DNA from: Chryseobacterium candidae
GTDB taxonomy: Bacteria; Bacteroidota; Bacteroidia; Flavobacteriales; Weeksellaceae
DNA: 64,000 bases
Reading direction: 5' to 3'
Assembly: GCF_004916905.1 (NCBI RefSeq)
Contig: NZ_SDLV01000006.1
Location: 113,819 to 177,818 of the forward strand
The translations under genes and the position numbers were made by a program. Numbering within the stretch: the first letter of the stretch is position 1; each line of letters starts with the position of its first letter. This document shows positions 7,990 to 16,893 of the stretch, one piece after another. The notes under the pieces were generated by a model. It was given only the letters and a program-made list of their open reading frames with translations, was not told the DNA's origin and made no database searches.

Positions 7990-10302
7990 ATGAAAAAAAT
8001 CTTTACAATTCTCACGTTATTATTTGTTCTACAGTCTTATGCTCAATCTTACTATAAAAATCTATTTGATGAGAAGCATTATGATACATCTTTAGGCAAT
8101 TCAGAAAGCCCCGATCAGGCTGAGTTTTCTTGGGGAGTGCCAGCACATATGGAAGCATTAGTACTAATGTATGAAAAAACACATGACCCAAAATATGCTA
8201 AAAACTTAATAAGATGCATAGGGAATGTTATTGATAGGAGAGATGATCTTAGGGGACAGGTGCCGGGATTAAGTCAAATTTTTGATTATCGTCATGTTTC
8301 AGGTGCCGCATGGTCCACTAATCGTTATAATGTAAATGCAAATTCTGGAGATCCTTACAGTCATTTAGTTCATAGTGCTAATATAACCTATCCTATGGCT
8401 AAGTTTGCTGCTATTGTTAAAAATGATAGTAGTATTCAAAATATATTATATCAATCAGGAGGGCGTTATAATAATATGACTTTTAAAAATATTGCTGATG
8501 ATCTTAAACAAAAGATAAAAGAAACGCTTCTTTATCACAAAGACCAATGGTTTACAGAGTATAATTCTAATCCTAATGATAGTATAGGTTATTATAAAGA
8601 AAGGGATTCTCTTAATGTTAATAGTAATCCTCCAATAAAGTATAAAGGGGTAATTGCTCCCTTTAATATGCAAAGCTCTATGGGAAGGGTTTTGGTACAA
8701 ATGTATAGAGCAACAGATGATCAAAGTTATCTTAAACAGCTTAATAAAATTGCTAATTTTTTAAAATTAAATACTTCTGTTAATAATAATCTGGGGTCAT
8801 ATACTTGGATATATTGGAATCATTTTTATTTACGTGATGATATATCCCACGCAGGCTTAACGGTGAGTTTTCCATATGAATGCTATAAATATAGTATAAA
8901 GAATAACTACAATGATTCTCTTTATACATCTTTAGATATGGAGAGATATGTTAAAACTTTTACAAAAGATATTTATCAGGGACCTTTAGCAATAAATGAT
9001 GCAGTAAATTATAACGGATTAAAATGGAATATTAAATATAGTACTATAAATAATTTTCCAACAGATGTTAATACTAAATATGACGCATATGTTTCTTACA
9101 TGTGGTTATATCTCTCCGCGGAATATGATAAAAAAATATATCAGATAATCGCAGACTTACAAGCGGCAAAAAATTATTATGATCATATCAATGTAGAAGG
9201 ATCTGCTTTGACACTTGCACTTCTTGCAAATTACGAAAACTTTATAGTTCCTGTGAATACTTACCATTTATGGGGAGAAGATTCTGATTGGAGAGGTGTT
9301 GCAAAAGGAAATTTTGACGACGACGATGATGATGAGTTCGTGAAAATCAGAAATTATGATGGGTTCATAGGTACTCTTGAACCTTATGGTAAGAGTTTCA
9401 ATACTGTCACAAACAGTATAGCTTATGGTGGTACTTATAATTGGAAAGGATTGGGTGCTGGTGATTTCTTTGGAGATAATAAAAGTGAAATCATTGCATT
9501 GAGTGATCATGCTGATTTTAATAAGAATGGCTTTTATATTTTTAAAATTGAAAATAACCAGATCGTTGAGCATTCAAAATTTACAGGTTTTGGAACAGAC
9601 TCAAATTGGGTGGGAATTACTGCCGGAAATTTTATCAGTGGAGGCAAAGATGATTTTGTTGCCGTGAGAAATTATAACAAAGAAGTGAGAGTATATAAAT
9701 TTAATAGTACTGATCCTGAATTGGTCTATTTTAATCAGCTCAATCTTCCTGCAAATTCTAAAATCAAAGCAGTTGCAGCCGGTGATCTTGATGGAGTTGG
9801 TAAAGATGAAATTGTATTGCTGGTTGATGCTGATGATTATATGCAGAATGGGGTGTATGTTTATAGTATTGATGATAATGGGGTAATGACTCTTATTGAT
9901 AAATCTATAGGGTTTGGAGCTGCTTCAGATTGGAAAGGATTGGCTGTTGGAAATCTGGATGGTGATGGAGCAGATGAAATTATTGCTCATAGGAACTTTG
10001 ATGGAGATTATAAAGTTTTTAAAATGAAGGAATCAAATGGGGTTAAATATTTAGATAATATTGGGATTGAAAGTTTTCCTGCAGCGCAAACCCAAAACAA
10101 TGTAATGTGTTTTGGAAATTTTGATTCAAGTTCAAAAAATGATGAACTGGTTACTCTTAGAAAAGATGGCGGTATAGTGATGTTTTCGGCTGCAAAAGTT
10201 GTCAAAAGTGCTCCTGCTGCCAGTAAACAATCAGATCCATGTAAGAATGAGATACCGGAAGTATTATTCAGCTTCCTGAATCCTGTTCATTTTAATAAGT
10301 AA
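7990..10302 (+). CDS. Secreted protein: helical N-terminal domain plus VCBS/FG-GAP-like repeats (paralogue 1)
   Basis: 770 residues, exported by a signal peptide (MKKIFTILTLLFVLQSYA). Residues about 20-420 form a helix-rich domain with repeated patterns such as AHMEALVLMYEKTHDPKYAK and MGRVLVQMYRATDDQSYLKQ. These recall alpha/alpha-toroid enzymes acting on polysaccharides, but I recognise no named family or catalytic site. Residues about 430-735 hold six VCBS/FG-GAP-like blades (motifs GNFDDDDDDEFV, GDLDGVGKDEIVLL, GNLDGDGADEIIAH), a beta-propeller type that often binds calcium. There is no T9SS sorting domain. It ends in a short tail (KQSDPCKNEIPEVLFSFL) shared with its neighbour. The downstream gene is a full-length paralogue, so this is a tandem duplication. 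Function unknown. Confidence 0.85.
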   Translation: MKKIFTILTLLFVLQSYAQSYYKNLFDEKHYDTSLGNSESPDQAEFSWGVPAHMEALVLMYEKTHDPKYAKNLIRCIGNVIDRRDDLRGQVPGLSQIFDYRHVSGAAWSTNRYNVNANSGDPYSHLVHSANITYPMAKFAAIVKNDSSIQNILYQSGGRYNNMTFKNIADDLKQKIKETLLYHKDQWFTEYNSNPNDSIGYYKERDSLNVNSNPPIKYKGVIAPFNMQSSMGRVLVQMYRATDDQSYLKQLNKIANFLKLNTSVNNNLGSYTWIYWNHFYLRDDISHAGLTVSFPYECYKYSIKNNYNDSLYTSLDMERYVKTFTKDIYQGPLAINDAVNYNGLKWNIKYSTINNFPTDVNTKYDAYVSYMWLYLSAEYDKKIYQIIADLQAAKNYYDHINVEGSALTLALLANYENFIVPVNTYHLWGEDSDWRGVAKGNFDDDDDDEFVKIRNYDGFIGTLEPYGKSFNTVTNSIAYGGTYNWKGLGAGDFFGDNKSEIIALSDHADFNKNGFYIFKIENNQIVEHSKFTGFGTDSNWVGITAGNFISGGKDDFVAVRNYNKEVRVYKFNSTDPELVYFNQLNLPANSKIKAVAAGDLDGVGKDEIVLLVDADDYMQNGVYVYSIDDNGVMTLIDKSIGFGAASDWKGLAVGNLDGDGADEIIAHRNFDGDYKVFKMKESNGVKYLDNIGIESFPAAQTQNNVMCFGNFDSSSKNDELVTLRKDGGIVMFSAAKVVKSAPAASKQSDPCKNEIPEVLFSFLNPVHFNK

Positions 10303-10346
10303 TATTGTTCTGAAGTATAGCTGAAATGTCCATAAAAATAAAAAAT

Positions 10347-12653
10347 ATGAAAAAAATCTTAACCGTTTTCTCTTTATTGTTGATACTTAAATCTTATGCT
10401 CAACCTTATGCTCAATCCTACTATAAAAATCTATTTGATAGCAAGCAATATGATGTGGTGCCTCTTAATTCAACCAGCCCCAACCAAGTAGAATTTTCAT
10501 GGATTGTATCTGCCCATATGGAAGCACTGGCCTTGATGTACGAAAAGACACATGATGTAAAATATGCTAATGTTTTAATAGGGACTATGGGTAACGTGAT
10601 TGATAGAAGAGATGATCTTAGAGACCAATTACCACCTAATATAGGTGTAAGTAATATTTCCGATTACCGCGGAATTTCTGGTGCTGCATGGTCAACTGAT
10701 TATTATAATACAAATCAAGGTGATGGAAAAACTTATGCTCACGTTGCTCACAGTGCTAACATAACTTATCCTATGGCTAAGTTTGCAGCCATTGTAAAAA
10801 AAGATAGCACTATTCAGAATACAATGTATAATTCTGGTGGTCGTTATAATGGAATGACTTTTAAAGCTATCGCCAATGACCTTAAACAGAAGGTAAGTGA
10901 AACACTTATTTATCATGAAACTCAATGGTATACAGAACCCAATAATATAATAGGTTATTATAAAGAACGTAATGATAATCCGCCAATAGATAACGATGGT
11001 GAAATTTTACCTTTTAATATGCAAAGTGCAATGGGAAGAGTATTGGTACAGATGTATCTGGCAACAGATAACCCGGATTATCTTATACAAATTAACCAAA
11101 TTGCCAATTTTTTAAAAGCGAATACCTCTTTTGATTCCAATTTGCAATCTAATAAATGGACGTATTGGAAAAAAACTACTTTGCGGGAAGATATTTCTCA
11201 CGGAGGTTTGACCATATCTTTTCCATATGAATGCCGTAAATATAGTATTTCAAATGGAGGAGCACTTATTTATACTGATTCTGATATGAATGCCTATGCT
11301 AATACTTTAACGAAAGATATCTATCAATCTCCTTTGTATATAAATAATGGAGTAGCCTATCCTGCAGAACACTGGAATCTTAAGTCTGGTTTTAGGATGG
11401 GAAATGCAGACTTAAGCACCTATACCTGTTTCCAGTGGGCTTCCTTATCCAAATATGATGCGAAAATATATCAGCTACTTGCCGAAATGCAAACAGCAGA
11501 AAATTATTATACACCTCTGATGCCTGAGAATTTTCCTTTGGCCGTTGCTTATTTAGCTTATTATGAAAATTTGATTGTTCCTGTTAATACAGAACATGGA
11601 TGGGGAGATGGCTCGGATTGGAGAGGAGTTGCAAGCGGTAACTTTGATGAAGATAGTGCTAATGAATTTGTTGTTATCAGAAATTACGACGGGATGATAG
11701 GGACTATGGAACCTTATGGTAAAAAATTTCATTCCGTTACAAGCGATAAATACTATAACGGTCAATATAATTGGCGTGGCATAGCAGCAGGAGATTTTTT
11801 TGGTGATAATAAAAGTGAAATTGTAACATTAAGTAATCATACCGATCCTGTTAATAATGGAGTATATATATTAAAAATTGAAAACAATAATATTGTTGAA
11901 CATACAAAATCTATTGGTTGGGATGCGCAATCTGATTGGGTGGGTGCTGCAGCAGGAAACTTTATTACCGGAGGAAAGGATGATTTTATTGCTGTCAGAA
12001 ATTTAAATAAAGAAGTCCTTGTTTTTAATTTCAATGGGACTACTCCTCAATTGGTTCATACTAACGCTCTCAATCTGCCATCGAATTCTAAAATTACGGC
12101 GGTAGCATCAGGTAATCTTGATGGTGTAGGCAAAGATGAGATTGTTTTGCTTGTAGATGCTCAAGATCCTGCTTATAATGGGATCTATGTTTACAATATA
12201 GATGATAATGGTATAGTGACAAAAATAGCCCAATCTACAAATTGGGGTTCAGGTTCAGAATGGAGAGGGCTAGCTGTTGGAAATCTGGATGGCAATGGAG
12301 CAGATGAAATTATCGTTCATAGAAATTATGATGGTGAATATGTAGCGTATACGCTAAGTGGGAATATTTTGAATAGTACAGGTGTTGAAAGATTTCCTAT
12401 CCTACAGACCCAAGACAACATCATGTGTTCTGGAAATTTTGATCCAAGTTCAAAAAATGAAGAACTGGTTACCCTTAGAAAAGATGGCGGTATAGTAATG
12501 TTTTCTGCAGCCAAAGTTATCAGAGCTAATTCTACTACTAATAATAATAAACAATCAGATCCGTGTCAAAATGAGTTACTGGAAGTATTATTCAGCTTCC
12601 TGAAATCAGCTTCTTTTAAAAGAGAAGAACTAAAAGAAATATCTGTAAGATAA
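10347..12653 (+). CDS. Secreted protein: helical N-terminal domain plus VCBS/FG-GAP-like repeats (paralogue 2)
   Basis: 768 residues, with the same architecture as the gene before it, 44 bp upstream. The start at 10347 gives a clean signal peptide (MKKILTVFSLLLILKSYA); the ATG at 10326 adds a basic extension before it and is less likely. Conserved blocks shared with paralogue 1 include AHMEALALMYEKTHD, NVIDRRDDLR, ISGAAWSTDYYN, AHSANITYPMAKFAAIVKKD and EDISHGGLTISFPYEC. Six propeller-type repeats and the SDPCQNELLEVLFSFL tail are also shared, and the C-terminal extension is 11 residues longer. The highly conserved His, Asp and Trp positions suggest an enzyme. Substrate and family are not known to me. 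Confidence 0.85.
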   Translation: MKKILTVFSLLLILKSYAQPYAQSYYKNLFDSKQYDVVPLNSTSPNQVEFSWIVSAHMEALALMYEKTHDVKYANVLIGTMGNVIDRRDDLRDQLPPNIGVSNISDYRGISGAAWSTDYYNTNQGDGKTYAHVAHSANITYPMAKFAAIVKKDSTIQNTMYNSGGRYNGMTFKAIANDLKQKVSETLIYHETQWYTEPNNIIGYYKERNDNPPIDNDGEILPFNMQSAMGRVLVQMYLATDNPDYLIQINQIANFLKANTSFDSNLQSNKWTYWKKTTLREDISHGGLTISFPYECRKYSISNGGALIYTDSDMNAYANTLTKDIYQSPLYINNGVAYPAEHWNLKSGFRMGNADLSTYTCFQWASLSKYDAKIYQLLAEMQTAENYYTPLMPENFPLAVAYLAYYENLIVPVNTEHGWGDGSDWRGVASGNFDEDSANEFVVIRNYDGMIGTMEPYGKKFHSVTSDKYYNGQYNWRGIAAGDFFGDNKSEIVTLSNHTDPVNNGVYILKIENNNIVEHTKSIGWDAQSDWVGAAAGNFITGGKDDFIAVRNLNKEVLVFNFNGTTPQLVHTNALNLPSNSKITAVASGNLDGVGKDEIVLLVDAQDPAYNGIYVYNIDDNGIVTKIAQSTNWGSGSEWRGLAVGNLDGNGADEIIVHRNYDGEYVAYTLSGNILNSTGVERFPILQTQDNIMCSGNFDPSSKNEELVTLRKDGGIVMFSAAKVIRANSTTNNNKQSDPCQNELLEVLFSFLKSASFKREELKEISVR

Positions 12654-12686
12654 CAAGATTGGGAATAAAAATATAATATTCAATAG

Positions 12687-12710
12687 AAACGGGCTAAAGC
12701 CCGTTTTTTT
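12687..12710 (+). terminator. Terminator after the paralogue pair
   Basis: Stem AACGGGCT / AGCCCGTT with a 2-base loop (the central AAs), followed by a run of seven T. It ends the plus-strand pair. Confidence 0.85.
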
Positions 12711-12731
12711 ATGCCTGTATAATTTTACCGC

Positions 12732-12760
12732 ATAAAAAAAGCATCTTTTTCAGATGCTTG
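12732..12760 (-). terminator. Terminator of the DUF3276 gene
   Basis: Stem AAGCATCT / AGATGCTT at 12739-12759, with a T run on the minus strand (the A run at 12734-12740). It lies 20 bp past the stop codon of the minus-strand gene. Confidence 0.8.
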
Positions 12761-12780
12761 TGTTTTTAGATATTCTTTTT

Positions 12781-13116
12781 TTAAACCTCGTCGTCAGAAT
12801 CAATTGTATAAGATCTGCTCTTAAAGTCTTTGTCATGTTTTTCTGAAATTACATCCTCACCCTTTTCATTAATGATGAAATCTGTGGACTCATTAAACAT
12901 CTCCTGGAAACTCTTAAAATCTTCCTTGTAAAGGTAAATTTTATGCTTCTCGAATGTAGCTTCCCCATTCTCTCCGAAATTCTTCTTACTCTCAGTGATT
13001 GTAAGATAATAATCTCCTGCTTTCGTCTCGCGCACATCAAAGAAATAAGTTCTTCTCCCTGCTTTTAACACCTTCGTGAAAATCTCATTTTCATGGCGTT
13101 CCTTGTATTCACTCAT
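12781..13116 (-). CDS. DUF3276 family PUR-domain protein
   Basis: Small Bacteroidota protein of 111 residues in the DUF3276 family, which has the PUR-alpha type nucleic-acid-binding fold. The core reads RRTYFFDVRETKAGDYYLTITESKK, then a charged turn, then HKIYLYKEDFKSFQEMF, the beta-beta-beta-alpha pattern of a PUR repeat. The C terminus is acidic (DSDDEV). It probably binds single-stranded DNA or RNA in the cytoplasm; a precise target is not known. It has its own promoter and terminator and is therefore monocistronic. Confidence 0.88.
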   Translation of the reverse strand: MSEYKERHENEIFTKVLKAGRRTYFFDVRETKAGDYYLTITESKKNFGENGEATFEKHKIYLYKEDFKSFQEMFNESTDFIINEKGEDVISEKHDKDFKSRSYTIDSDDEV

Positions 13117-13145
13117 TGTTAGATATTTTTTAATCTTGTTAAGAA

Positions 13146-13176
13146 CAAATATAAAAGAATTCTTTTAATCACAAAA
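13146..13176 (-). promoter_or_regulatory. Promoter of the DUF3276 gene
   Basis: On the minus strand, TATATTTG (13146-13153) is preceded by TTTTG (13172-13176) with an 18-bp gap, a near-ideal Bacteroidota -33/-7 pair. The box lies 29 bp before the start codon. Confidence 0.75.
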
Positions 13177-13215
13177 TTTTTTTTATGATTTATTTAACAA
13201 TTGAGAACGAAATGG

Positions 13216-14877
13216 CTAAGCGGTTACAGAATTGGCAATTTCAGTCAGGTTGATAATCTGATGGGCTTTTTGTGCGCTAGACTCTCTGTGTGTGATAATT
13301 ATGGAAGTAGCGTTACTGATTTTTTTGTCAATATTTTCCAGAATATTCTGCTCCGTTTCTGTGTCTAAGGCAGACAGAGAATCATCAAAAATAATGATAT
13401 TAGGCTCCTTAATTAAGGCTCTTGCAATACAAATTCTTTGCTTTTGTCCCCCCGAAAGCATTACTCCGCGTTCACCAACAAGTGTTTTATATTGATCCTT
13501 AAACTCTACAATATTTTTGTGAACATCTGCAATATTGGAATACTCTACCACTTTTTCGTGAGAAGGATGATCTATGGCAAAACCAATATTATTTTCAATA
13601 GAATCAGAGAATAAATAGCTCTCCTGAGGAATATATCCGATAAAGTTTCTGTAGTTCTCCAGATTATGGTATTTCAGGTTTTTACCATCAATTAAAATTT
13701 CTCCTTCTGTAGGATCTATTAATCGGCATAATAGCAGGGCAATTGTTGACTTTCCACTACCTGTCTTACCCATAATAGCCAATGATTCTCCGGCTTTTAC
13801 CTTGAAACTTAGATTGTCCAGAGCTTTGATTCCTGTATTGGGATATACATAAGAAACATTTCTGAACTCTATATCTCCTTTGATCGGATAGTTTTCAAAA
13901 TTTGTATTAATGATTTCAGATTTTTTGTCCATGAACTCATTAATTCTTTGCATGGATGCTTCAGCTCTCTGGTTGACAGAAGTTACCCATCCTACCATAG
14001 AGAAAGGAAAAATCAGGGTGTTGATATACATGAAGAAATCGGCAATCTTACCAATGCTTAATTCTCCTGCAATATACTTTGTTCCTCCAATCAGGATAAT
14101 GGCAACATTTAATAATCCGATGACAAAAAGAATAATGGTGAAGAAATAGGCTTCTGTTTTGGCAAGATCCAAAGCTTTATTCTGATAATCGGTGACTTTG
14201 ATTCCGTAGTTATTTTCAATGTATTTTTCTCTGGCGAAAAATTTTACTACACGGATTCCGGAAAAGCTGTCCTGTACAAAAGTAGAAATTGCAGACTGGC
14301 TTTTCTGCATGATCTTCGACTTTTTGTTGATAATAGAACTTACCTTATAAATAGCAAAAGATAAAATAGGAAGAGGAAGCAAGGTCCACATCGTCATAGA
14401 AGCATCCGTTTTTACCATGTAAATGGCTGTAATCAGCACCAGTACAATCAGGTTCGCTACATACATCACTCCGGGACCAAGATACATTCTTACTGCCACA
14501 ACATCTTCACTTAATCTGTTCATTAAATCTCCAATGGTAGTCTGTTTATAATCAGTTAAAGATAAATCCTGATAATGTCTGTAGATTTTATTTTTAAGCT
14601 CATATTCTATTCTTCTTGACGCAACAATGATGGTCTGCCTCATCATAAAAGTAAAGAATCCGGTCAAAAGAGAGCATCCTACAATAATTCCAACATAGAT
14701 TAAAACCTTTTGGTTGAAGCCAAGGTTTCCACTTTTTGTAAGTTCATCCACAGATTTTCCTACAAACTGGACTTTATATATATTAAAGAAATTACTGGCG
14801 ATGATAAAGAGTAACCCCCAAAACAGTAGTATTTTGTGTTTCCAAAAATAAGGGTTTAAGGTTTTTAGCGCTTTCAT
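13216..14877 (-). CDS. ABC transporter, fused permease and ATPase (exporter type)
   Basis: Half-transporter of 553 residues, with six membrane helices (about residues 15-300) fused to a C-terminal ATPase. The ATPase has Walker A GKTGSGKST, a Q loop near GYIPQESYLFSD, the signature LSGGQKQRICIARAL, Walker B NIIIFDDSLSALD and the H loop ITHRES. It resembles MdlB/MsbA-type exporters and probably works as a homodimer in the inner membrane; lipid, peptide or drug export cannot be separated from sequence. The start at 14877 is preferred because a -7 box (14887-14894) overlaps the longer candidate start at 14889. It is divergent from nusB. Confidence 0.9.
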   Translation of the reverse strand: MKALKTLNPYFWKHKILLFWGLLFIIASNFFNIYKVQFVGKSVDELTKSGNLGFNQKVLIYVGIIVGCSLLTGFFTFMMRQTIIVASRRIEYELKNKIYRHYQDLSLTDYKQTTIGDLMNRLSEDVVAVRMYLGPGVMYVANLIVLVLITAIYMVKTDASMTMWTLLPLPILSFAIYKVSSIINKKSKIMQKSQSAISTFVQDSFSGIRVVKFFAREKYIENNYGIKVTDYQNKALDLAKTEAYFFTIILFVIGLLNVAIILIGGTKYIAGELSIGKIADFFMYINTLIFPFSMVGWVTSVNQRAEASMQRINEFMDKKSEIINTNFENYPIKGDIEFRNVSYVYPNTGIKALDNLSFKVKAGESLAIMGKTGSGKSTIALLLCRLIDPTEGEILIDGKNLKYHNLENYRNFIGYIPQESYLFSDSIENNIGFAIDHPSHEKVVEYSNIADVHKNIVEFKDQYKTLVGERGVMLSGGQKQRICIARALIKEPNIIIFDDSLSALDTETEQNILENIDKKISNATSIIITHRESSAQKAHQIINLTEIANSVTA

Positions 14878-14886
14878 ATAGTTGCA

Positions 14887-14894
14887 CAAAATTA
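14887..14894 (-). promoter_or_regulatory. Candidate -7 box of the ABC exporter gene
   Basis: Minus-strand TAATTTTG fits TAnnTTTG. It ends 9 bases before the ATG at 14877 and decides the start choice. Confidence 0.5.
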
Positions 14895-14938
14895 CAAAAA
14901 TGTCATCACACTACGAATTTCATCAATTTTAAATTTTG

Positions 14939-14946
14939 TATCTTTG
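14939..14946 (+). promoter_or_regulatory. Candidate -7 box of the nusB operon
   Basis: TATCTTTG followed by CA, 22 bp before the nusB ATG. It faces away from the exporter promoter 45 bp to the left. Confidence 0.55.
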
Positions 14947-14968
14947 CACCCATAAAAAAGCTCTTTGA

Positions 14969-15874
14969 ATGTTAGGAAGACGACAAATCCGTGAAAAAGT
15001 AGTACAGACCGTGTATTCTTACTACCAAAATCCTGTAAAATTTGATGTTTTAGAGAAAAACATGTTTGCCGGGATAGAGAAAATCTATTATCTATACATC
15101 TATCAGCTCAACTTTTTGGTGGGTCTGAAAGATTTGGCAGAGAATCAGATCGAAATTGGTAAGAATAAATTTCTTAAAACTGATGCTGATATTAATCCTA
15201 ACCAAAAATTCATCAATAACCAGGTATTGCTTAAGCTGGAAGAAAATCCTGAAAGATTATTTTTTACAGGGCAGCACAAGCAGCTGAAATGGGATATGCA
15301 TGATGATTTATTGGTAAAAACTTTCCAGAGAATTACTGCTGGGAAACGTTATCAGGATTTTATGAAAGAAGAAGGATACTCCTTTGAAGAAGATCAGAAA
15401 TTTATCGGGAAATTATTCTTAAGATATATTGCTGAAAATGAAGATTTTCATGACTATTTGGGTGATAAGGAACTTTCATGGTATGATGATATCCATATCG
15501 CCAACTCAATGGTACAAAAAACAATCGGTTTCCTGAGAGAAGATGAAGAAAGCAGAACTTTGATCAAAATGATTAAAGATGAAGAAGATAAAACATTCGC
15601 TGCAAAATTGTTGAGAGATACCCTGAACAACTGGGAAAACAATGAAAAGAAACTGGAAGAAAGGCTGGAAAACTGGGATCTGGAAAGAGTTTCTCTAATG
15701 GATAAAGTAATTTTATCTACAGCAATTGCAGAGCTTGATAACTTTGCTTTCACGCCTTCAAGAGTGATCATTAACGAATATATTGAAATTGCAAAAGTAT
15801 TTGCTACAGACCGTTCCAATATCTTCATCAATGGTATTTTAGATAAATATTGTAAAGATCAAAATAGAATATAA
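14969..15874 (+). CDS. nusB: Transcription antitermination factor NusB (long Bacteroidota form)
   Basis: NusB assists rRNA transcription and ribosome biogenesis by binding boxA RNA together with NusE/S10. The protein has 301 residues, about twice the length of E. coli NusB. It begins with the family motif MLGRRQIREKVVQTVYSYYQ and ends with the NusB fold (VILSTAIAELDNFAFTPSRVIINEYIEIAKVFA...FINGILDKY). The extra middle section is normal for Bacteroidota. It is followed after 1 bp by a DUF1573 lipoprotein gene and then yajC, likely one transcript. Confidence 0.93.
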   Translation: MLGRRQIREKVVQTVYSYYQNPVKFDVLEKNMFAGIEKIYYLYIYQLNFLVGLKDLAENQIEIGKNKFLKTDADINPNQKFINNQVLLKLEENPERLFFTGQHKQLKWDMHDDLLVKTFQRITAGKRYQDFMKEEGYSFEEDQKFIGKLFLRYIAENEDFHDYLGDKELSWYDDIHIANSMVQKTIGFLREDEESRTLIKMIKDEEDKTFAAKLLRDTLNNWENNEKKLEERLENWDLERVSLMDKVILSTAIAELDNFAFTPSRVIINEYIEIAKVFATDRSNIFINGILDKYCKDQNRI

Positions 15875-15875
15875 A

Positions 15876-16382
15876 ATGAAAAAGACGTTATCAATTATCG
15901 CCTTGTCAATTATAGGCTTTGGGTTAGTTTCATGTAAAAAAGAAAACAAAGAAACTCAAAGTGCTGAAACTGCAACTACTGATTCTGCATCTGTTGCGGC
16001 TCCGGTAACCACTGATTCTGCAGCAGCACCTGTAACAGGTGAAACAGCCGCTCCGGTTTCTAACGAACCATCAACTTCTGTTGCTTTATCTGAAAACAGC
16101 TTCGATTTTGGAAAAATCAAAAAAGGAGATAAAGTAGAGCACGTATATGAAATTACCAATACCGGTAAAAACCCATTGATTATTTCTGAAGTGAAGCCAG
16201 GATGCGGATGTACAGCTCCTGATTTTACAAAAGAGCCTATCATGCCTGGTAAAAAAGGAAAAGTTACTTTACACTTCGATTCTTCAAGCTTCGACGGAAA
16301 CGTTCAGAAGTATGCAGACGTTTTTGCTAATGTAGAAAAAGCTCCAATCAGATTAACGTTCACAGCGAACATTCAACCATAA
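15876..16382 (+). CDS. DUF1573 domain lipoprotein
   Basis: 168 residues. The signal peptide ends in the lipobox GLVSC (Cys20), and a Thr/Ser/Ala-rich linker of about 45 residues follows. A DUF1573 domain begins near residue 70 (SENSFDFGKIKKGDKVEHVYEITN, GCGCTAPDFTKEPIMPGKKG). This is an immunoglobulin-like beta-sandwich, close to the ASH/MSP fold, anchored to a membrane facing the periplasm or the outside. Function unknown. Position between nusB and yajC suggests only shared expression with housekeeping genes. Confidence 0.88.
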   Translation: MKKTLSIIALSIIGFGLVSCKKENKETQSAETATTDSASVAAPVTTDSAAAPVTGETAAPVSNEPSTSVALSENSFDFGKIKKGDKVEHVYEITNTGKNPLIISEVKPGCGCTAPDFTKEPIMPGKKGKVTLHFDSSSFDGNVQKYADVFANVEKAPIRLTFTANIQP

Positions 16383-16392
16383 TATTTACAAT

Positions 16393-16755
16393 ATGTTGAC
16401 ACTATTTTTACAGGCACAGGGTGGATCTTCACCTATGATGCTGATCATGATGGGAGTAATGTTTGTAGGGTTTTATTTCCTGATGATCAGACCTCAGATG
16501 AAAAAGCAAAAGCAGGAGAAAAACTTTCAAGAAAACCTTAAAGTGGGAACAAGAGTAGTTCTTACATCAGGCCTTCACGGAAGAATTGCTCAGGTTCAGG
16601 ATGACGGTTTTGTTATTGAAACATTATCGGGAAAACTGAAATTCGAAAAAGCAGCAGTTTCAAGAGAAATGACTGAAGCTCGTTTTGGAGATAAAGCAAA
16701 AACTGCTGAGAAGGCAGATGACAAAAAAGAAACAGCAACTGAAGAAAAAAAATAA
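16393..16755 (+). CDS. yajC: Preprotein translocase accessory subunit YajC
   Basis: Single-pass inner-membrane protein of 120 residues that associates with SecDF in protein export. One N-terminal helix (MMLIMMGVMFVGFYFLMIRP) is followed directly by the typical QMKKQKQ and the conserved LKVGTRVVLTSGLHGRI segment. The C-terminal tail is Lys/Glu rich (DDKKETATEEKK). It closes the nusB operon and a very strong terminator follows. Confidence 0.94.
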   Translation: MLTLFLQAQGGSSPMMLIMMGVMFVGFYFLMIRPQMKKQKQEKNFQENLKVGTRVVLTSGLHGRIAQVQDDGFVIETLSGKLKFEKAAVSREMTEARFGDKAKTAEKADDKKETATEEKK

Positions 16756-16776
16756 TTCAGTCTGAAGATATTGAGC

Positions 16777-16814
16777 TGCGGCGGGTGAACAAAGTTCACC
16801 CGCCGCAATTTTTT
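16777..16814 (+). terminator. Strong terminator after yajC
   Basis: Perfect 14-bp GC-rich stem TGCGGCGGGTGAAC / GTTCACCCGCCGCA with loop AAA and a T tract. Confidence 0.93.
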
Positions 16815-16881
16815 CTACATCAGTTTGAAAAATTGTGTCCATTTGGGAAAAACAACAGTGAAATTAGTGTTTAATAAAAAT

Positions 16882-16889
16882 TATCTTTG
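16882..16889 (+). promoter_or_regulatory. Candidate -7 box right before the SDR gene
   Basis: TATCTTTG fits TAnnTTTG and ends 4 bases before the ATG at 16894. It argues against the longer reading frame from 16825 and for a leaderless transcript. Confidence 0.5.
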
Positions 16890-16893
16890 TCTC

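Noticed and set aside
15454..15831. Minus-strand frame of 125 residues inside nusB
   Set aside because: Antisense, Ser/Leu-rich low-complexity composition, typical of a shadow frame.
16825..16893. Longer start of the SDR gene
   Set aside because: The added residues (CVHLGKTTVKLVFNKNY) match no SDR and cover a -7 promoter box.
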